From CAZPQN01 sp964588795 (GTDB lineage: Bacteria > Fidelibacterota > UBA2242), in NCBI GenBank assembly GCA_964588795.1, contig CAZPQN010000012.1, positions 1 through 62,695 of the forward strand: DNA of 62,695 bases, in the 5' to 3' direction. Made by a program: the position numbers and the translations under genes. The notes beneath the pieces were generated by a model. It made no database searches and was not told where the DNA came from. It worked only from the letters and a program-made list of their open reading frames with translations. Of the stretch, positions 1-9,510 are shown in pieces (position 1 is the first letter of the stretch; each line of letters opens with the position of its first letter).

Positions 1-86
1 TGCCGAAGACCGGAATCGAACCGGTACGAACCGGAAGGTTCGAGGGATTTTAAGTCCCTTGCGTCTACCAATTCCGCCACTTCGGC
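1..86 (-). tRNA. tRNA-Leu (TAA)
   Basis: The reverse complement folds as a class II tRNA: a 7-bp acceptor stem (GCCGAAG with CTTCGGC), a D arm, a 5-bp anticodon stem (AGGGA/TCCCT) around the loop CTTAAAA with anticodon TAA, a long variable arm and a T arm with the GGTTCGATTCC pattern. The discriminator base A falls on position 1 of the window. A CCA end, if encoded, would lie outside the window. Confidence 0.95.
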
Positions 87-100
87 TGAGAAGAAGTCCG

Positions 101-173
101 AGGCGACGACCGGATTCGAACCGGTGCATAACGGTTTTGCAGACCGCTCCCTTAGCCACTTGGGTACGTCGCC
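101..173 (-). tRNA. tRNA-Cys (GCA)
   Basis: The minus strand reads as a complete cloverleaf with acceptor stem GGCGACG/CGTCGCC, anticodon GCA in the loop CTGCAAA, and a T arm containing GGTTCGAATCC. The discriminator base is U, the known identity base for cysteine tRNA. No CCA is encoded. It lies 14 bases from tRNA-Leu in the same direction, so the two are probably co-transcribed. Confidence 0.95.
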
Positions 174-193
174 AGTTAAAATAGCGGTCGAAA

Positions 194-227
194 ATTAGGT
201 TGACGATGGCAAAAAAACAAACCTAAT
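194..227. repeat. 8-bp inverted repeat between dnaK and tRNA-Cys
   Basis: Perfect arms ATTAGGTT (194-201) and AACCTAAT (220-227) enclose an 18-base loop that holds a run of seven A. It sits between the dnaK terminator and tRNA-Cys. It could be a second, weaker terminator or part of the tRNA promoter region. I could not find a convincing promoter for the tRNAs here. Confidence 0.35.
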
Positions 228-233
228 CTGCGT

Positions 234-265
234 AAAAAAACAGGGCGTCCTTTGACGACGCCCTG
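234..265 (-). terminator. Rho-independent terminator of dnaK
   Basis: Perfect 9-bp arms (241-249 CAGGGCGTC and 257-265 GACGCCCTG) with a 7-base loop are followed, in the minus-strand direction, by seven T (234-240). It begins 31 bases after the dnaK stop codon. Confidence 0.88.
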
Positions 266-295
266 CGGTTTCAACAATAAACGGGATAAGGATTA

Positions 296-2227
296 TTATT
301 TCTTATCATCCACGACTTCGAAATCGGCGTCCTGGATATTCTCATCCTTGGCGCCACTGGTGGATTCTGAGGATTCCTGACGCGGCGGTTCGGCGGTCTG
401 CCCCGTGCCGGGCGGCGGAGTCTCAGTTTTGACGCGTTCGTACATCTTGGCGGAGACTTCCGACCAGGCGCGGTTCAGACTTTCAATGGCATCTTTCATG
501 GTGCGCACGTTACCGCTCGCCTGCGCCCGTTTCAGTTCATCGAGTGCGGAGTTGATGCGTCCTTTTTCGTCGGGTTGTAGTTTATCGCCCAGATCCTTCA
601 TGTTTTTCTCGGTCTGGTAGATAAGCGCATCCGCCTGATTCCGGGTATCCACCTCTTCCTTGCGCTTGCGGTCTTCTTCCTCATGCAGTTTGGCGTCTTT
701 GACCATGCGTTCCTTTTCATCATCGGTCAGACCGCTGGAGGTCTGGATGCGCACACTCTGCTCCTTGCCGGTGGCTTTATCCTTGGCGGAAACGTTGAGG
801 ATGCCATTGGCATCAATATCGAAAGTGACTTCGATTTGCGGGATGCCGCGCGGGGCCGGTGGAATACCGTCCAGATGAAAGCGTCCGATGCTTTTATTAT
901 CGGCGGCCATGGAGCGTTCGCCCTGCAAAACATGAATTTCGACGGTGGTTTGATTGTCCGCGGCGGTGGAAAAGATCTCGCTCTTGCGGGTCGGAATCGT
1001 GGTGTTGCGTTCGATCAGCCGCGTCGCCACACCGCCCAGGGTTTCGATGCCCAGGGAAAGCGGCGTGACGTCCAACAGCAGAATATCGTGCACTTCGCCG
1101 CCCAATACTCCGCCCTGAATGGCCGCGCCGACAGCCACCACTTCGTCCGGATTGACGCTCTTGTTGGGTTCTTTGCCAAATAATTCGCGTACCAATGACT
1201 GGACTTTCGGAATGCGCGTTGAACCGCCCACCAGGATGACTTCATTAATCTGATCGGGCTTCAGGCCGGCATCCTCCAGAGCCAATTCACAGGGTCGGCG
1301 GGTTCTTTCAATCAGGTCTTCCACCAGCGACTCGAATTTGGCGCGGGAAAGTTTCTCGAGCATATGAATCGGACCGGCGGGACCGGCGGTGATATAGGGC
1401 AGATTGATTTCGGTTTCCAAGTTGGAAGAAACTTCGATTTTGGCTTTTTCGGCGGCTTCCTTGAGTCTTTGCATGGCCATCGGATCCTTGCGCAGGTCGA
1501 TGCCTTCCTTACGTTTGAATTCATCCACCAACCACTCGATGACTCTTTGATCGAAGTCGTCACCACCTAAATGCCCGTCGCCGTTGGTGGATTTGACCTC
1601 GAAAACGCCGTCGCCGATTTCGAGGATGGAGATGTCGAAGGTGCCGCCACCCAGATCATAAACGGCGATTTTCTCGTCTTTCTTCTTGTCCAGGCCATAG
1701 GCGAGGGCTGCGGCCGTCGGTTCATTGATGATGCGTTTGACTTCCAGACCGGCAATTTTCCCCGCGTCCTTGGTCGCCTGCCGCTGGGCGTCGTTGAAAT
1801 ACGCCGGGACGGTGATTACGGCGTCAGTGATTTTCTCGCCTAATTTTTCCTCAGCCGTCTGTTTCATTTTCTGCAGTACCATGGCGCTGATTTCCGGCGG
1901 TGAGTAATCGCGGTCACTGATGCGCACCCGCGCATCGCCGTTCGGCCCTTCCACGACCTTAAAAGGCACTTCCTCACGTTCCCGGGATACTTCGTGATAC
2001 AGGCGTCCCATAAAACGCTTGATGGAGTAAACCGCCCGGTCATGGTTGATGACAATCTGACGTTTAGCGGTATCGCCGACCACCCGCTCGCCATCCTTTT
2101 TAAACACGACGACGGAAGGAGTGATCGGTCGCCCTTCGGAATTTTCTAACACCCGCGGTTTACCGCCTTCCATGACGGCAACGCACGAGTTGGTCGTTCC
2201 CAGGTCTATACCAATAATTCTGCCCAT
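296..2227 (-). CDS. dnaK: Molecular chaperone DnaK (Hsp70)
   Basis: Full-length 643-residue cytoplasmic Hsp70, which binds unfolded protein segments under ATP control with DnaJ and GrpE. The N-terminal ATPase domain (about 1-385) opens with IGIDLGTTNSCVAV and has the phosphate and hinge motifs VYDLGGGTFDISIL and LVGGSTRIPKVQ. The substrate domain and helical lid follow, and the tail is acidic (DADFEVVDDKK), as in bacterial DnaK. The ATG has AGGAG 8 bases upstream. No dnaJ or grpE lies next to it, and I see no CIRCE element in the 138-base upstream region. It has its own terminator. clpC lies upstream in the same direction. Confidence 0.98.
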   Translation of the reverse strand: MGRIIGIDLGTTNSCVAVMEGGKPRVLENSEGRPITPSVVVFKKDGERVVGDTAKRQIVINHDRAVYSIKRFMGRLYHEVSREREEVPFKVVEGPNGDARVRISDRDYSPPEISAMVLQKMKQTAEEKLGEKITDAVITVPAYFNDAQRQATKDAGKIAGLEVKRIINEPTAAALAYGLDKKKDEKIAVYDLGGGTFDISILEIGDGVFEVKSTNGDGHLGGDDFDQRVIEWLVDEFKRKEGIDLRKDPMAMQRLKEAAEKAKIEVSSNLETEINLPYITAGPAGPIHMLEKLSRAKFESLVEDLIERTRRPCELALEDAGLKPDQINEVILVGGSTRIPKVQSLVRELFGKEPNKSVNPDEVVAVGAAIQGGVLGGEVHDILLLDVTPLSLGIETLGGVATRLIERNTTIPTRKSEIFSTAADNQTTVEIHVLQGERSMAADNKSIGRFHLDGIPPAPRGIPQIEVTFDIDANGILNVSAKDKATGKEQSVRIQTSSGLTDDEKERMVKDAKLHEEEDRKRKEEVDTRNQADALIYQTEKNMKDLGDKLQPDEKGRINSALDELKRAQASGNVRTMKDAIESLNRAWSEVSAKMYERVKTETPPPGTGQTAEPPRQESSESTSGAKDENIQDADFEVVDDKK

Positions 2228-2249
2228 ATTTAGCTCCTGTTGCTGATTG

Positions 2250-2280
2250 ATTATCTCAAAGTTCGTTCAGTGAGTGACAA
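2250..2280 (-). promoter_or_regulatory. Possible dnaK promoter
   Basis: On the minus strand TTGTCA (2275-2280) and GATAAT (2250-2255) are both close to sigma-70 consensus, but the 19-base spacer is longer than the usual 17. It lies 22 bases upstream of the dnaK ATG. A distinct heat-shock promoter was not recognised. Confidence 0.3.
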
Positions 2281-2365
2281 ACGCTGTGCCAGAATGCGGA
2301 TGGGACACAACGTCAGATTTGGCAGAAACAGGCTAAGGAATTACCAGCGAGCCTGCAATATTGAC

Positions 2366-4831
2366 TTAATTATTAATCGTTTCGGAAGTGAGGGTCGTCG
2401 GTAAAGGGAGTTCGAGCGTCGGCTGAGTAAAGACGATTTTACCTTCCTCTACGCCGACCGCGACCGGCAGACCCTTCTTTAAAGTTCCGTTCAGGAAAAG
2501 TTCGGAGATAGGGTCTTCAATCAGGGTCTGAATCGAACGGCGCAGGGGTCGCGCGCCGTATTCGGTTTTAAAACCTTTCTCGAGGATCAATTCGCGGGCG
2601 GCAGTGGTGACGTCCAGAGTAGTCGCGCTGAAGGCCAAATTGCGCCGCAGATCGCCTAATTGCAGTTCGATGATTTTGAGGACATCCTCACGGGTCAGCG
2701 GATGGAAAATGATCGGATCGTCAATCCGATTGAGGAATTCCGGATTGAAAATCTGCTGAATTTCACTGATGATGCGTTTGCGCATGGTCTCATACTCGCC
2801 GGCAGGGTCAGCTTTGGTGAATCCGTAACCACCGCTTTGGATGGCGCGGGTACCGACGTTCGAGGTCATGATGATAATAGTATTTTTAAAGTCCACGCGC
2901 CTTCCGAAACTGTCGGTCAATACACCGTCATCGAAAATCTGGAGGAGAATATTAAAGACATCCCGATGCGCTTTCTCGATCTCGTCGAAGAGCACCAGCG
3001 AATAAGGCTGGCGGCGCACGCGCTCAGTCAGTTCGCCACCTTCCTCATAACCGACGTAACCGGGAGGTGCGCCGATCAGGCGGGAGACGGCGAATTTTTC
3101 CATATACTCCGACATATCAATCTTGATCAGGGCCTCGGAGCCGGGGAACAGAAATCGGGCCAGGACTTTGGCCAGTTCGGTCTTGCCGACACCCGTGGGA
3201 CCGAGAAACAGGAAACTGCCAATCGGGCGGCGCGGGTCTTTCAAACCCGCCCGGGCACGGCGGATAGCGGCGCACACGGTCTTGATTACATCATCCTGCC
3301 CGATGATATGCTGGCGCAGTTCAGCTTCCATCTCCAGGAGTTTTTTATTCTCGGATTCGGCGATGCGATTAACCGGAATGCCCGTCATCATGGCAACTAC
3401 ATCGGCAATATCGTCAGAAGTGACCGTGATTCGCTTCCGGTCATCGCTCTGCTCCCACTTTTTCTGCGCCAGAGCAAGTGCCTCTTTCAACCGACGTTCC
3501 CCGTCGCGCAACTCGGCGGCTTTTTCAAATTGCTGGTCTTTGACCGCCTGTTCCTTCTGCTGGCGCAGGGCGTCAATTTTCTTTTCCAGGTCAATAATTT
3601 CTTCCGGAATGATGACTTCCCGCAGGTGTACCCGGGAACCGGCTTCGTCCATTACGTCAATCGCCTTATCCGGCAAATATTTGTCCGTTATATAACGGTC
3701 GCTGAGTTCGACTGCCGCCCATAAGGCGTCTTCCGCATAGCGTACGCCGTGGTGTTCCTCGTAACGATCCCGTAAACCTTTTAAAATCTCTAAGGATTCC
3801 TCGCGGGTCGGCGGATTGATCATGACTTTCTGGAAGCGGCGTTCCAGAGCACCATCCTTCTCGATGAAGCGGCGATATTCATCCAGGGTCGTGGCTCCGA
3901 TGCACTGCAATTCGCCGCGTGCCAAGGCAGGCTTGAACATATTGCTGGCGTCTAGCGAGCCCGAAGCGCCGCCGGCTCCGACGATGGTATGCAGTTCATC
4001 AATGAACAGGATGGCGTCCCGGGCCTGTTCGAGTTCCTGCATGATGGTCTTGAGACGTTCCTCAAACTGCCCACGGTATTTGGTACCGGCTACGATGGCG
4101 GCTAAATCCAAATCAATGATGCGTTTGTTATACAACAGGCGAGAAACTTTCTTGTTGACGATCCGCAGGGCGAGACCTTCGGCAATCGCTGTTTTCCCGA
4201 CGCCGGGTTCGCCAATCAGCACGGGATTGTTTTTCTTGCGGCGGGTCAGAATCTGGGCGACCCGTTCGATTTCCTTGTCGCGTCCGATCACCGGATCCAG
4301 TTGACCAAGACGGGCTTTTTCGGTGATATCGCGCGAAAAGTGATCCAGGGCGGGAGTACGGGCATTTTTTCTTTCCGGACGGTTTGATTTTTCACCATGA
4401 GCTTTTTCGCCGGTCAGCGCCGTTCGGAAATTGGAATAATCCACTCCGAAGCTAGTCAAAATCTCACAGGCGGTCCCTTCGTCTTCGCGCAAAATGGAGA
4501 GCATCACATGTTCGTCGCTGACCACATCGGAACTGAGATTTTTCGCTTCCTCGTAAGCATTACGCAGGACCCGTTCGACCTGCTTGGTCATCGGCAGGCG
4601 TCCGAGGGTCAGGGTTCCACCCTGCGCCTGGAGAGAATCATAGACCATCTTCTGTAATTGCCCGAGGTCAATATCCATCTGAGAGAGAATTTCTCCCGTT
4701 GTGCTTTTTTCCAGATTGAGGATCGCGATCAGTAAGTGCTCGGAAGCGATGGAACTATGGTTCAGGCGGCTTGCCTCTTCGCGTGCACCTTTCAGAATCT
4801 GCTGGATTTTCTTGGAAAAATTATCTTTCAT
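2366..4831 (-). CDS. clpC: ATP-dependent Clp protease ATPase subunit ClpC
   Basis: Hsp100/ClpC unfoldase of about 821 residues that feeds proteins to ClpP. Domains in order: a double Clp N-terminal repeat (about 1-145), first AAA+ module with Walker A GEPGVGKT and Walker B ILFIDELH, a UVR-type coiled middle segment (QQFEKAAELRDGERRLKEAL region), second AAA+ module with GPTGVGKTE and LVLFDEIEKAH, and the C-terminal D2 small domain. The middle region is of the short ClpC type, not the long ClpB type. I prefer ATG at 4831, which has GAG 8 bases upstream; a GTG two codons earlier (4837) is the alternative. It sits between lolD and dnaK. Confidence 0.96.
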   Translation of the reverse strand: MKDNFSKKIQQILKGAREEASRLNHSSIASEHLLIAILNLEKSTTGEILSQMDIDLGQLQKMVYDSLQAQGGTLTLGRLPMTKQVERVLRNAYEEAKNLSSDVVSDEHVMLSILREDEGTACEILTSFGVDYSNFRTALTGEKAHGEKSNRPERKNARTPALDHFSRDITEKARLGQLDPVIGRDKEIERVAQILTRRKKNNPVLIGEPGVGKTAIAEGLALRIVNKKVSRLLYNKRIIDLDLAAIVAGTKYRGQFEERLKTIMQELEQARDAILFIDELHTIVGAGGASGSLDASNMFKPALARGELQCIGATTLDEYRRFIEKDGALERRFQKVMINPPTREESLEILKGLRDRYEEHHGVRYAEDALWAAVELSDRYITDKYLPDKAIDVMDEAGSRVHLREVIIPEEIIDLEKKIDALRQQKEQAVKDQQFEKAAELRDGERRLKEALALAQKKWEQSDDRKRITVTSDDIADVVAMMTGIPVNRIAESENKKLLEMEAELRQHIIGQDDVIKTVCAAIRRARAGLKDPRRPIGSFLFLGPTGVGKTELAKVLARFLFPGSEALIKIDMSEYMEKFAVSRLIGAPPGYVGYEEGGELTERVRRQPYSLVLFDEIEKAHRDVFNILLQIFDDGVLTDSFGRRVDFKNTIIIMTSNVGTRAIQSGGYGFTKADPAGEYETMRKRIISEIQQIFNPEFLNRIDDPIIFHPLTREDVLKIIELQLGDLRRNLAFSATTLDVTTAARELILEKGFKTEYGARPLRRSIQTLIEDPISELFLNGTLKKGLPVAVGVEEGKIVFTQPTLELPLPTTLTSETINN

Positions 4832-4893
4832 GATCACCGCTCAAATTTAAGCAAACCACCTGAAAATAACCATGCACCGCCTGGCAGATCAAA

Positions 4894-5589
4894 TCAGATT
4901 ATCTGATCGGTGACTGTCCCGTCGGTAATGGTCAGCACCCGATGCGCCCGTGCGGCGATATGCGGGTTGTGGGTGGCGATAACGAACGTGCGTTGATACT
5001 GTTGATTCAGTTCCAAAATCAGTTCGATGAGCAGATCGCTGTTTTTCGTATCGAGATTCCCGGTAGGTTCATCGGCCAGTACAATCAACGGATTATTGAC
5101 CAGAGCGCGGGCGATGGCGACCCGCTGACGTTCGCCGCCCGAGAGCTGCGCGGGACGATGCTGGAGCCGGGTTCCTAATCCGACCCGGTTCAGGATTACC
5201 GAAGCCTGCTCCGCCGCTTTACTGCGGTCGAATTCATACACCAGCACCGGGAGCATGACATTTTCGAGGGCGGTGAATTCCGGCAAAAGGTGGTGGAACT
5301 GGAAGACAAATCCGATATGGGAGTTGCGGAATCGCGCCAGTTCCGGATCACTGAGGGTTAACGGATTCTGCCCATTGTACAGAATCTGACCGTCATCGGG
5401 TTTGTCGAGCGTTCCGATCAGGTTTAGTAAGGTGGATTTGCCGATTCCTGAAGGACCTATCAACGCGACGACTTCACCGCTCCGGACATCGAAATTCACT
5501 CCGGAGAGAACCCTGATTTGCAAACCGTCATTCCAGAAAGATTTCGACAGACTGGAAACTGACAACAGAGCTGCTTGTTCATTTTTCAT
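4894..5589 (-). CDS. lolD: Lipoprotein-releasing ABC transporter ATPase LolD
   Basis: ABC ATPase of 231 residues with Walker A GPSGIGKST, Q-loop region FVFQFHHLLPEFTALENV, signature LSGGERQRVAIARAL, Walker B IVLADEPTG and the H-loop ATHN. The LLPEFTALENV pattern is typical of the LolD/MacB branch. It would power the release of outer-membrane lipoproteins from the inner membrane to LolA. Its start overlaps the preceding permease gene by 11 bases, and two FtsX-fold permeases lie directly upstream, so the three form a lolCDE-type operon. The window carries many predicted lipoproteins that would be its clients. Confidence 0.93.
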   Translation of the reverse strand: MKNEQAALLSVSSLSKSFWNDGLQIRVLSGVNFDVRSGEVVALIGPSGIGKSTLLNLIGTLDKPDDGQILYNGQNPLTLSDPELARFRNSHIGFVFQFHHLLPEFTALENVMLPVLVYEFDRSKAAEQASVILNRVGLGTRLQHRPAQLSGGERQRVAIARALVNNPLIVLADEPTGNLDTKNSDLLIELILELNQQYQRTFVIATHNPHIAARAHRVLTITDGTVTDQII

Positions 5590-6802
5590 ATTGGATCGCC
5601 TCTAAGGGAAAGAGTTGAGCGACGCGCCGGCTGGGATAGACTGCTCCGGCATAGATCAAGGCCAGTCCGGCAATAATCACCATCAACACGTCGAGAAGTT
5701 GCACTTGCACCGGCAGATAAGGAATGAAATAGACCGGCGGTAAAGGCAAATAGCGATAATATTGCTGGCTCAGACAGAATGCCAAAGCCAACAGGACACC
5801 GACGGTCATCCCGATTGATCCGACGATGAAACCGAGCCGCATGAATACCCGGCGAATATGGGAGCGATTCAATCCCAGAACCTGCAACATGCCGATTTCG
5901 CGCACCTTTTCCATGATCAGCATGACCAGTGCGCTGGTCAAATTGAAAATCGCCACAATGATAATAAAACTGAGGGCGAGAAAACTGCCGTATTTTTCCA
6001 GTTTCATGGCTCCAAACAAGGACTGATGCTGGTCTTCCCAACTGCTGACATCGAACTCATTGGTCAGCGCTTTTTGCAGACGCTCCTGGTATTGATTGAC
6101 CGTATTATAATGGGAAAAAATGATATCAATCCCCGAAAAATTCTGACCCATTCCAAACAATGTCTGAGCCTGGCCGAGATCAATAAAAGCCAAATTCTCG
6201 TCATAGTCAAACAGGTCGAGTCGGAAAATGCCCGTGACGGCGAAGCGCCCGGAGATCGGCAGACTCAGGCTACTGGTCAACGTCAGGGGATTGATCACCA
6301 GCAGGGTGTCGCCGGGATAGACGCCTAATTTGTCGGCTAAGCGGTAGCCGATGAGCATGCCGGGCAAATCGGAAGTGGCCGATTGCAGGTTCGCTCCGCC
6401 CCGGATAAGCGTCATGTTCGGTTCCAGGCGCCGGACAAGGGTCAGGGTATCAATGCCCTTAATGCGCACCACCGCGTCCAGAGTATTCGAGGACAGGATG
6501 GCCTTTTTCAAAACAAATGGATAGATAGCCCGCACCTTGGCTGTCGCGAGTTCGGCGGTGACTTGCCGTAAATCCTGTGGTTTTAAATCATTGCCGGACA
6601 CCCGCAGATGAGATTCAATGTCAATCACCCGGCGCGTGATTTCGTCCTCAAAACCGTTCAGTACACTCAGGGCTACGATCAACGTGAAAGCACCCAATGC
6701 AATCCCGCAGATCGAGACCCAGGAAGTGAATGAGATCAGCCCGGTCTTTTTCTTGGAAAAGAAATAGCGAAAAGCGATCCAGTTCAGGAGTTTACTATTC
6801 AT
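5579..6802 (-). CDS. LolC/LolE-family permease (second copy)
   Basis: Inner-membrane permease of 407 residues in the LolC/E (MacB/FtsX) family: one N-terminal membrane helix (around 25-48, with SFTSWVSICGIALGAFTLIVALSVLNGFE), a periplasmic domain of about 200 residues, then three C-terminal helices of the FtsX domain. The motif SVLNGFEDEI after helix 1 is characteristic of lipoprotein-releasing permeases. It overlaps lolD by 11 bases and the other permease by 8 bases. Two different permeases suggest a LolCE heterodimer; I cannot say from sequence which is LolC and which is LolE. Confidence 0.92.
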   Translation of the reverse strand: MNSKLLNWIAFRYFFSKKKTGLISFTSWVSICGIALGAFTLIVALSVLNGFEDEITRRVIDIESHLRVSGNDLKPQDLRQVTAELATAKVRAIYPFVLKKAILSSNTLDAVVRIKGIDTLTLVRRLEPNMTLIRGGANLQSATSDLPGMLIGYRLADKLGVYPGDTLLVINPLTLTSSLSLPISGRFAVTGIFRLDLFDYDENLAFIDLGQAQTLFGMGQNFSGIDIIFSHYNTVNQYQERLQKALTNEFDVSSWEDQHQSLFGAMKLEKYGSFLALSFIIIVAIFNLTSALVMLIMEKVREIGMLQVLGLNRSHIRRVFMRLGFIVGSIGMTVGVLLALAFCLSQQYYRYLPLPPVYFIPYLPVQVQLLDVLMVIIAGLALIYAGAVYPSRRVAQLFPLEAIQYEK

Positions 6803-8012
6803 AACGCGTGGCTTCCGTGGGTGTCAGACGCAGTGCCTTCAGGGCGGGATAGATTGCCGCCAGGAGCGCCAGACCGAGCGCGGCGACACCCATAATGAGA
6901 AAAGTCGGCACCTCCAATTGCACCGGCAGACGGCTCATGAAATAGACATCCTCCGGCAAGGCAATCAGGCCATAGCGGTTCTGCAGAAAAGCCAGCCCCA
7001 GACTGAGGCAGAATCCCAGCAGCACCCCACCGCTCCCAATCATCAAACCATCCCAGAAAAAGATCCGCTGCACCTGCCGGTTGCTGAGCCCCAGACTTTT
7101 CAGCACGCCGATGTCCCGCGTTTTCTCGATGACGATCATCATCAACGAACTTACGATATTGAAGACCGCCACTACGGCAATCAGTCCAAAAATAATCAGG
7201 ATCGGGAAACGCTGAATCCTGAGCCAGTCGAATAAATTGGCATGCAGATCGTTCCAGCTCAACGCCTGGTAAGGATAACCCAGACGGGAATTGAGCAGCT
7301 CGGTGACAGGCAGGGTGGCCTGGTTATCTTGGAGGAAAATCTGGAAGCCGGAGAATTGCCCCGCCATATCGAAAAGATCCTGAGCCGCGGTCAGACTGGT
7401 ATAGACGAAGATGTCGTCATATTCGGCAATCCCGGACGAGTAAATGCCCGTGACTGTAAAGCGCATGATTCGCGGACGTTTGAACATCTGTGGTGCGTTT
7501 TGTAAAACAAACAGATAAACCTCACTACCAAGTTCAGCGTCCAACTGCCGGGCTAATTTTTCGCCAATGACAATTCCCCGGCGCCCTGGTAAGTCAAATT
7601 TTATGGCACCCCGCCGGATGAAGCGCCCGAGGTCGAGTGTGCGGGGCAAATCGTTTTCCCGCAGTCCTTCGATGATAATCCCGTCGGTAGCACTTCCCTT
7701 GCGGATCATGGCGGCGGCGTGGATATACGGCACATAGGCTTTAATCTCCGGGATGCCGTTCAGTACCTCTTCCACGACCCGCGTCGAATCCAGCGCATCC
7801 TGATACATCAGACGCAGGCGAATATGCGCGTCGAAACTCAGCAGTTTGGTCTTGATTTCATTTTCGAAGCCGTTCAGGATTGAAACCGTCAAAATCAGGA
7901 CGGTCAGACCGACGCCCAGACCGATGGTCGCGATGATGCCGATGAATGAGATGTAGCCGATTTTATGCCGACTGAACAGATGTCGCCGGGCGATAAAAAA
8001 AGGTAGCCCCAT
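6795..8012 (-). CDS. LolC/LolE-family permease (first copy)
   Basis: A 405-residue paralogue of the next gene with the same plan: helix 1 (IGYISFIGIIATIGLGVGLTVL region), the SILNGFENEI motif, a periplasmic domain, and a C-terminal FtsX domain with three helices. It starts one base after the lysS stop and overlaps the second permease, so lysS, both permeases and lolD look like one transcript. The role is sorting of lipoproteins to the outer membrane. Confidence 0.92.
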   Translation of the reverse strand: MGLPFFIARRHLFSRHKIGYISFIGIIATIGLGVGLTVLILTVSILNGFENEIKTKLLSFDAHIRLRLMYQDALDSTRVVEEVLNGIPEIKAYVPYIHAAAMIRKGSATDGIIIEGLRENDLPRTLDLGRFIRRGAIKFDLPGRRGIVIGEKLARQLDAELGSEVYLFVLQNAPQMFKRPRIMRFTVTGIYSSGIAEYDDIFVYTSLTAAQDLFDMAGQFSGFQIFLQDNQATLPVTELLNSRLGYPYQALSWNDLHANLFDWLRIQRFPILIIFGLIAVVAVFNIVSSLMMIVIEKTRDIGVLKSLGLSNRQVQRIFFWDGLMIGSGGVLLGFCLSLGLAFLQNRYGLIALPEDVYFMSRLPVQLEVPTFLIMGVAALGLALLAAIYPALKALRLTPTEATRYE

Positions 8013-8013
8013 C

Positions 8014-9510
8014 CTAAGTGCGCATCTGCGGAAACAGAATCACGTCCTTGATCGAGGTTTGATTGGTGAACAGCATAACAACCCGGTCTATGCCGATTCC
8101 CACGCCACCGGTCGGAGGCATGCCGTATTCCATCGCCGTGACAAAATCATCATCCATCGTCTGGGCTTCTTCATCGCCGAGATCACGCAGTTGACTCTGT
8201 CGTTCAAGACGTTCGCGCTGATCGAGCGGATCATTCAATTCGCTGAAAGCGTTGGCAAATTCACGTCCGGCAATGTACAATTCAAAACGCTCGACCAGAT
8301 TCGGGTCCCCGGTGCGCTTGCTTTTTGCCAGCGGCGAAAGGGCTTTGGGATAATCCATCACAAAAGTCGGCTGAATCAAGTGCGGCTCGACAAAAGTATT
8401 AAACAGCAGTTCGATGAATTTACCATAATCATAATCCGGTTTCACTTCCAGCCCTTTCTGCAGACAAAGCGCTCGCAGGTCACTTTCCGCTAAACCGGCC
8501 AGGTCCTGACCAACATATTCCCGCAGCAGGTCGAACATGGTGCGCCGCTGAAAAGGCTGGCTGAAATCAAGCGTGTAATCGCCGAATGCCACCTGCGTTT
8601 TCCCGACTTTTTCGCTCAGGAACCGAAAATATTGCTCGACGAAATCCATCATGTAAAGGTAGTCTACATAGGTCTGGTAAAATTCTAACAGGGTGAATTC
8701 GGGATTGTGGTTACGGTCAATCCCTTCATTGCGGAAATCCTTGGAGATTTCGTAAACCCGGTCTAATCCACCGATGATCAGCCGTTTGAGATACAATTCA
8801 TCCGCAATCCGCAAATAAAAATCGCGATCAAGGGCATTGTAATGGGTTTTGAATGGTCGGGCATTGGCTCCGCCGTAAATCGGTTGCAGAACAGGCGTTT
8901 CGACTTCTAAAAATTCGTGCGCGTTTAAAAAATCACGGGTCCACTGAATCAATTGGCTGCGCCGGCGGAAGACTGCCTTGACTTCGGGATTCACGATCAG
9001 GTCTAAGTAGCGCTGCCGATAACGCTGTTCCTTGTCTGTAAAGGCGTCGAAAACCACACCGTCCTTTTCCTTGACGACCGGAATGGGACGCAGGTTCTTG
9101 GCTAACAGGGTCAGTTTATCCACAAAAATCGTCACCTCGCCTGTGCGGGTCTTGAACACCCGTCCCTCGACGCCAATCAGATCACCGATATCGAGCAATC
9201 CGAATAACTGGTAAGCGGTTGCACCGAGCTGGTTTTCCTGCACATAGAGCTGGATGCGGCCGGCGTCATCCTGCAAATGGCTGAAACTGGCGCGTCCCAT
9301 TTTACGAATCGCCATGATCCTGCCGGCCAACCGTACCGTGATTTTTTCCGCTAAGGTCGCGTAATTGTTCACGATGGCAACCGAAGTGTGGGTAGTTTCG
9401 AACTGATAGGCATACGGCTGAACATTCAGTTCGCGTATTTTCTGGAGTTTTTCCCGGCGCACCGCGAGAATCTCGGCGAGTGATTTGCCGGTGTTTTCTT
9501 CGTTACTCAC
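8014..9510 (-). CDS. lysS: Lysyl-tRNA synthetase, class II
   Basis: Class II lysyl-tRNA synthetase of 498 residues, the usual length. An N-terminal OB-fold anticodon-binding domain (about 55-150, with VRLAGRIMAIRKMGRASFSHL) is followed by the catalytic domain. Visible are motif 2 (FRNEGIDRNHNPEFTLLEFYQ) and motif 3 near the C-terminus (GIGIDRVVMLFTNQ, ending in DVILFPQMR). Its ATG overlaps the prfB stop codon by 4 bases, so the two are translationally coupled. The prfB-lysS order is also found in gammaproteobacteria. Confidence 0.98.
   Translation of the reverse strand: MSNEENTGKSLAEILAVRREKLQKIRELNVQPYAYQFETTHTSVAIVNNYATLAEKITVRLAGRIMAIRKMGRASFSHLQDDAGRIQLYVQENQLGATAYQLFGLLDIGDLIGVEGRVFKTRTGEVTIFVDKLTLLAKNLRPIPVVKEKDGVVFDAFTDKEQRYRQRYLDLIVNPEVKAVFRRRSQLIQWTRDFLNAHEFLEVETPVLQPIYGGANARPFKTHYNALDRDFYLRIADELYLKRLIIGGLDRVYEISKDFRNEGIDRNHNPEFTLLEFYQTYVDYLYMMDFVEQYFRFLSEKVGKTQVAFGDYTLDFSQPFQRRTMFDLLREYVGQDLAGLAESDLRALCLQKGLEVKPDYDYGKFIELLFNTFVEPHLIQPTFVMDYPKALSPLAKSKRTGDPNLVERFELYIAGREFANAFSELNDPLDQRERLERQSQLRDLGDEEAQTMDDDFVTAMEYGMPPTGGVGIGIDRVVMLFTNQTSIKDVILFPQMRT

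Noticed and set aside
2228..2365. CIRCE/HrcA operator upstream of dnaK
   Set aside because: No TTAGCACTC-N9-GAGTGCTAA pattern or near match was found in the region.
2660..3724. A 354-codon open frame opposite clpC
   Set aside because: It is antisense to a conserved AAA+ gene and its translation shows no family features; it follows from the codon composition of clpC.
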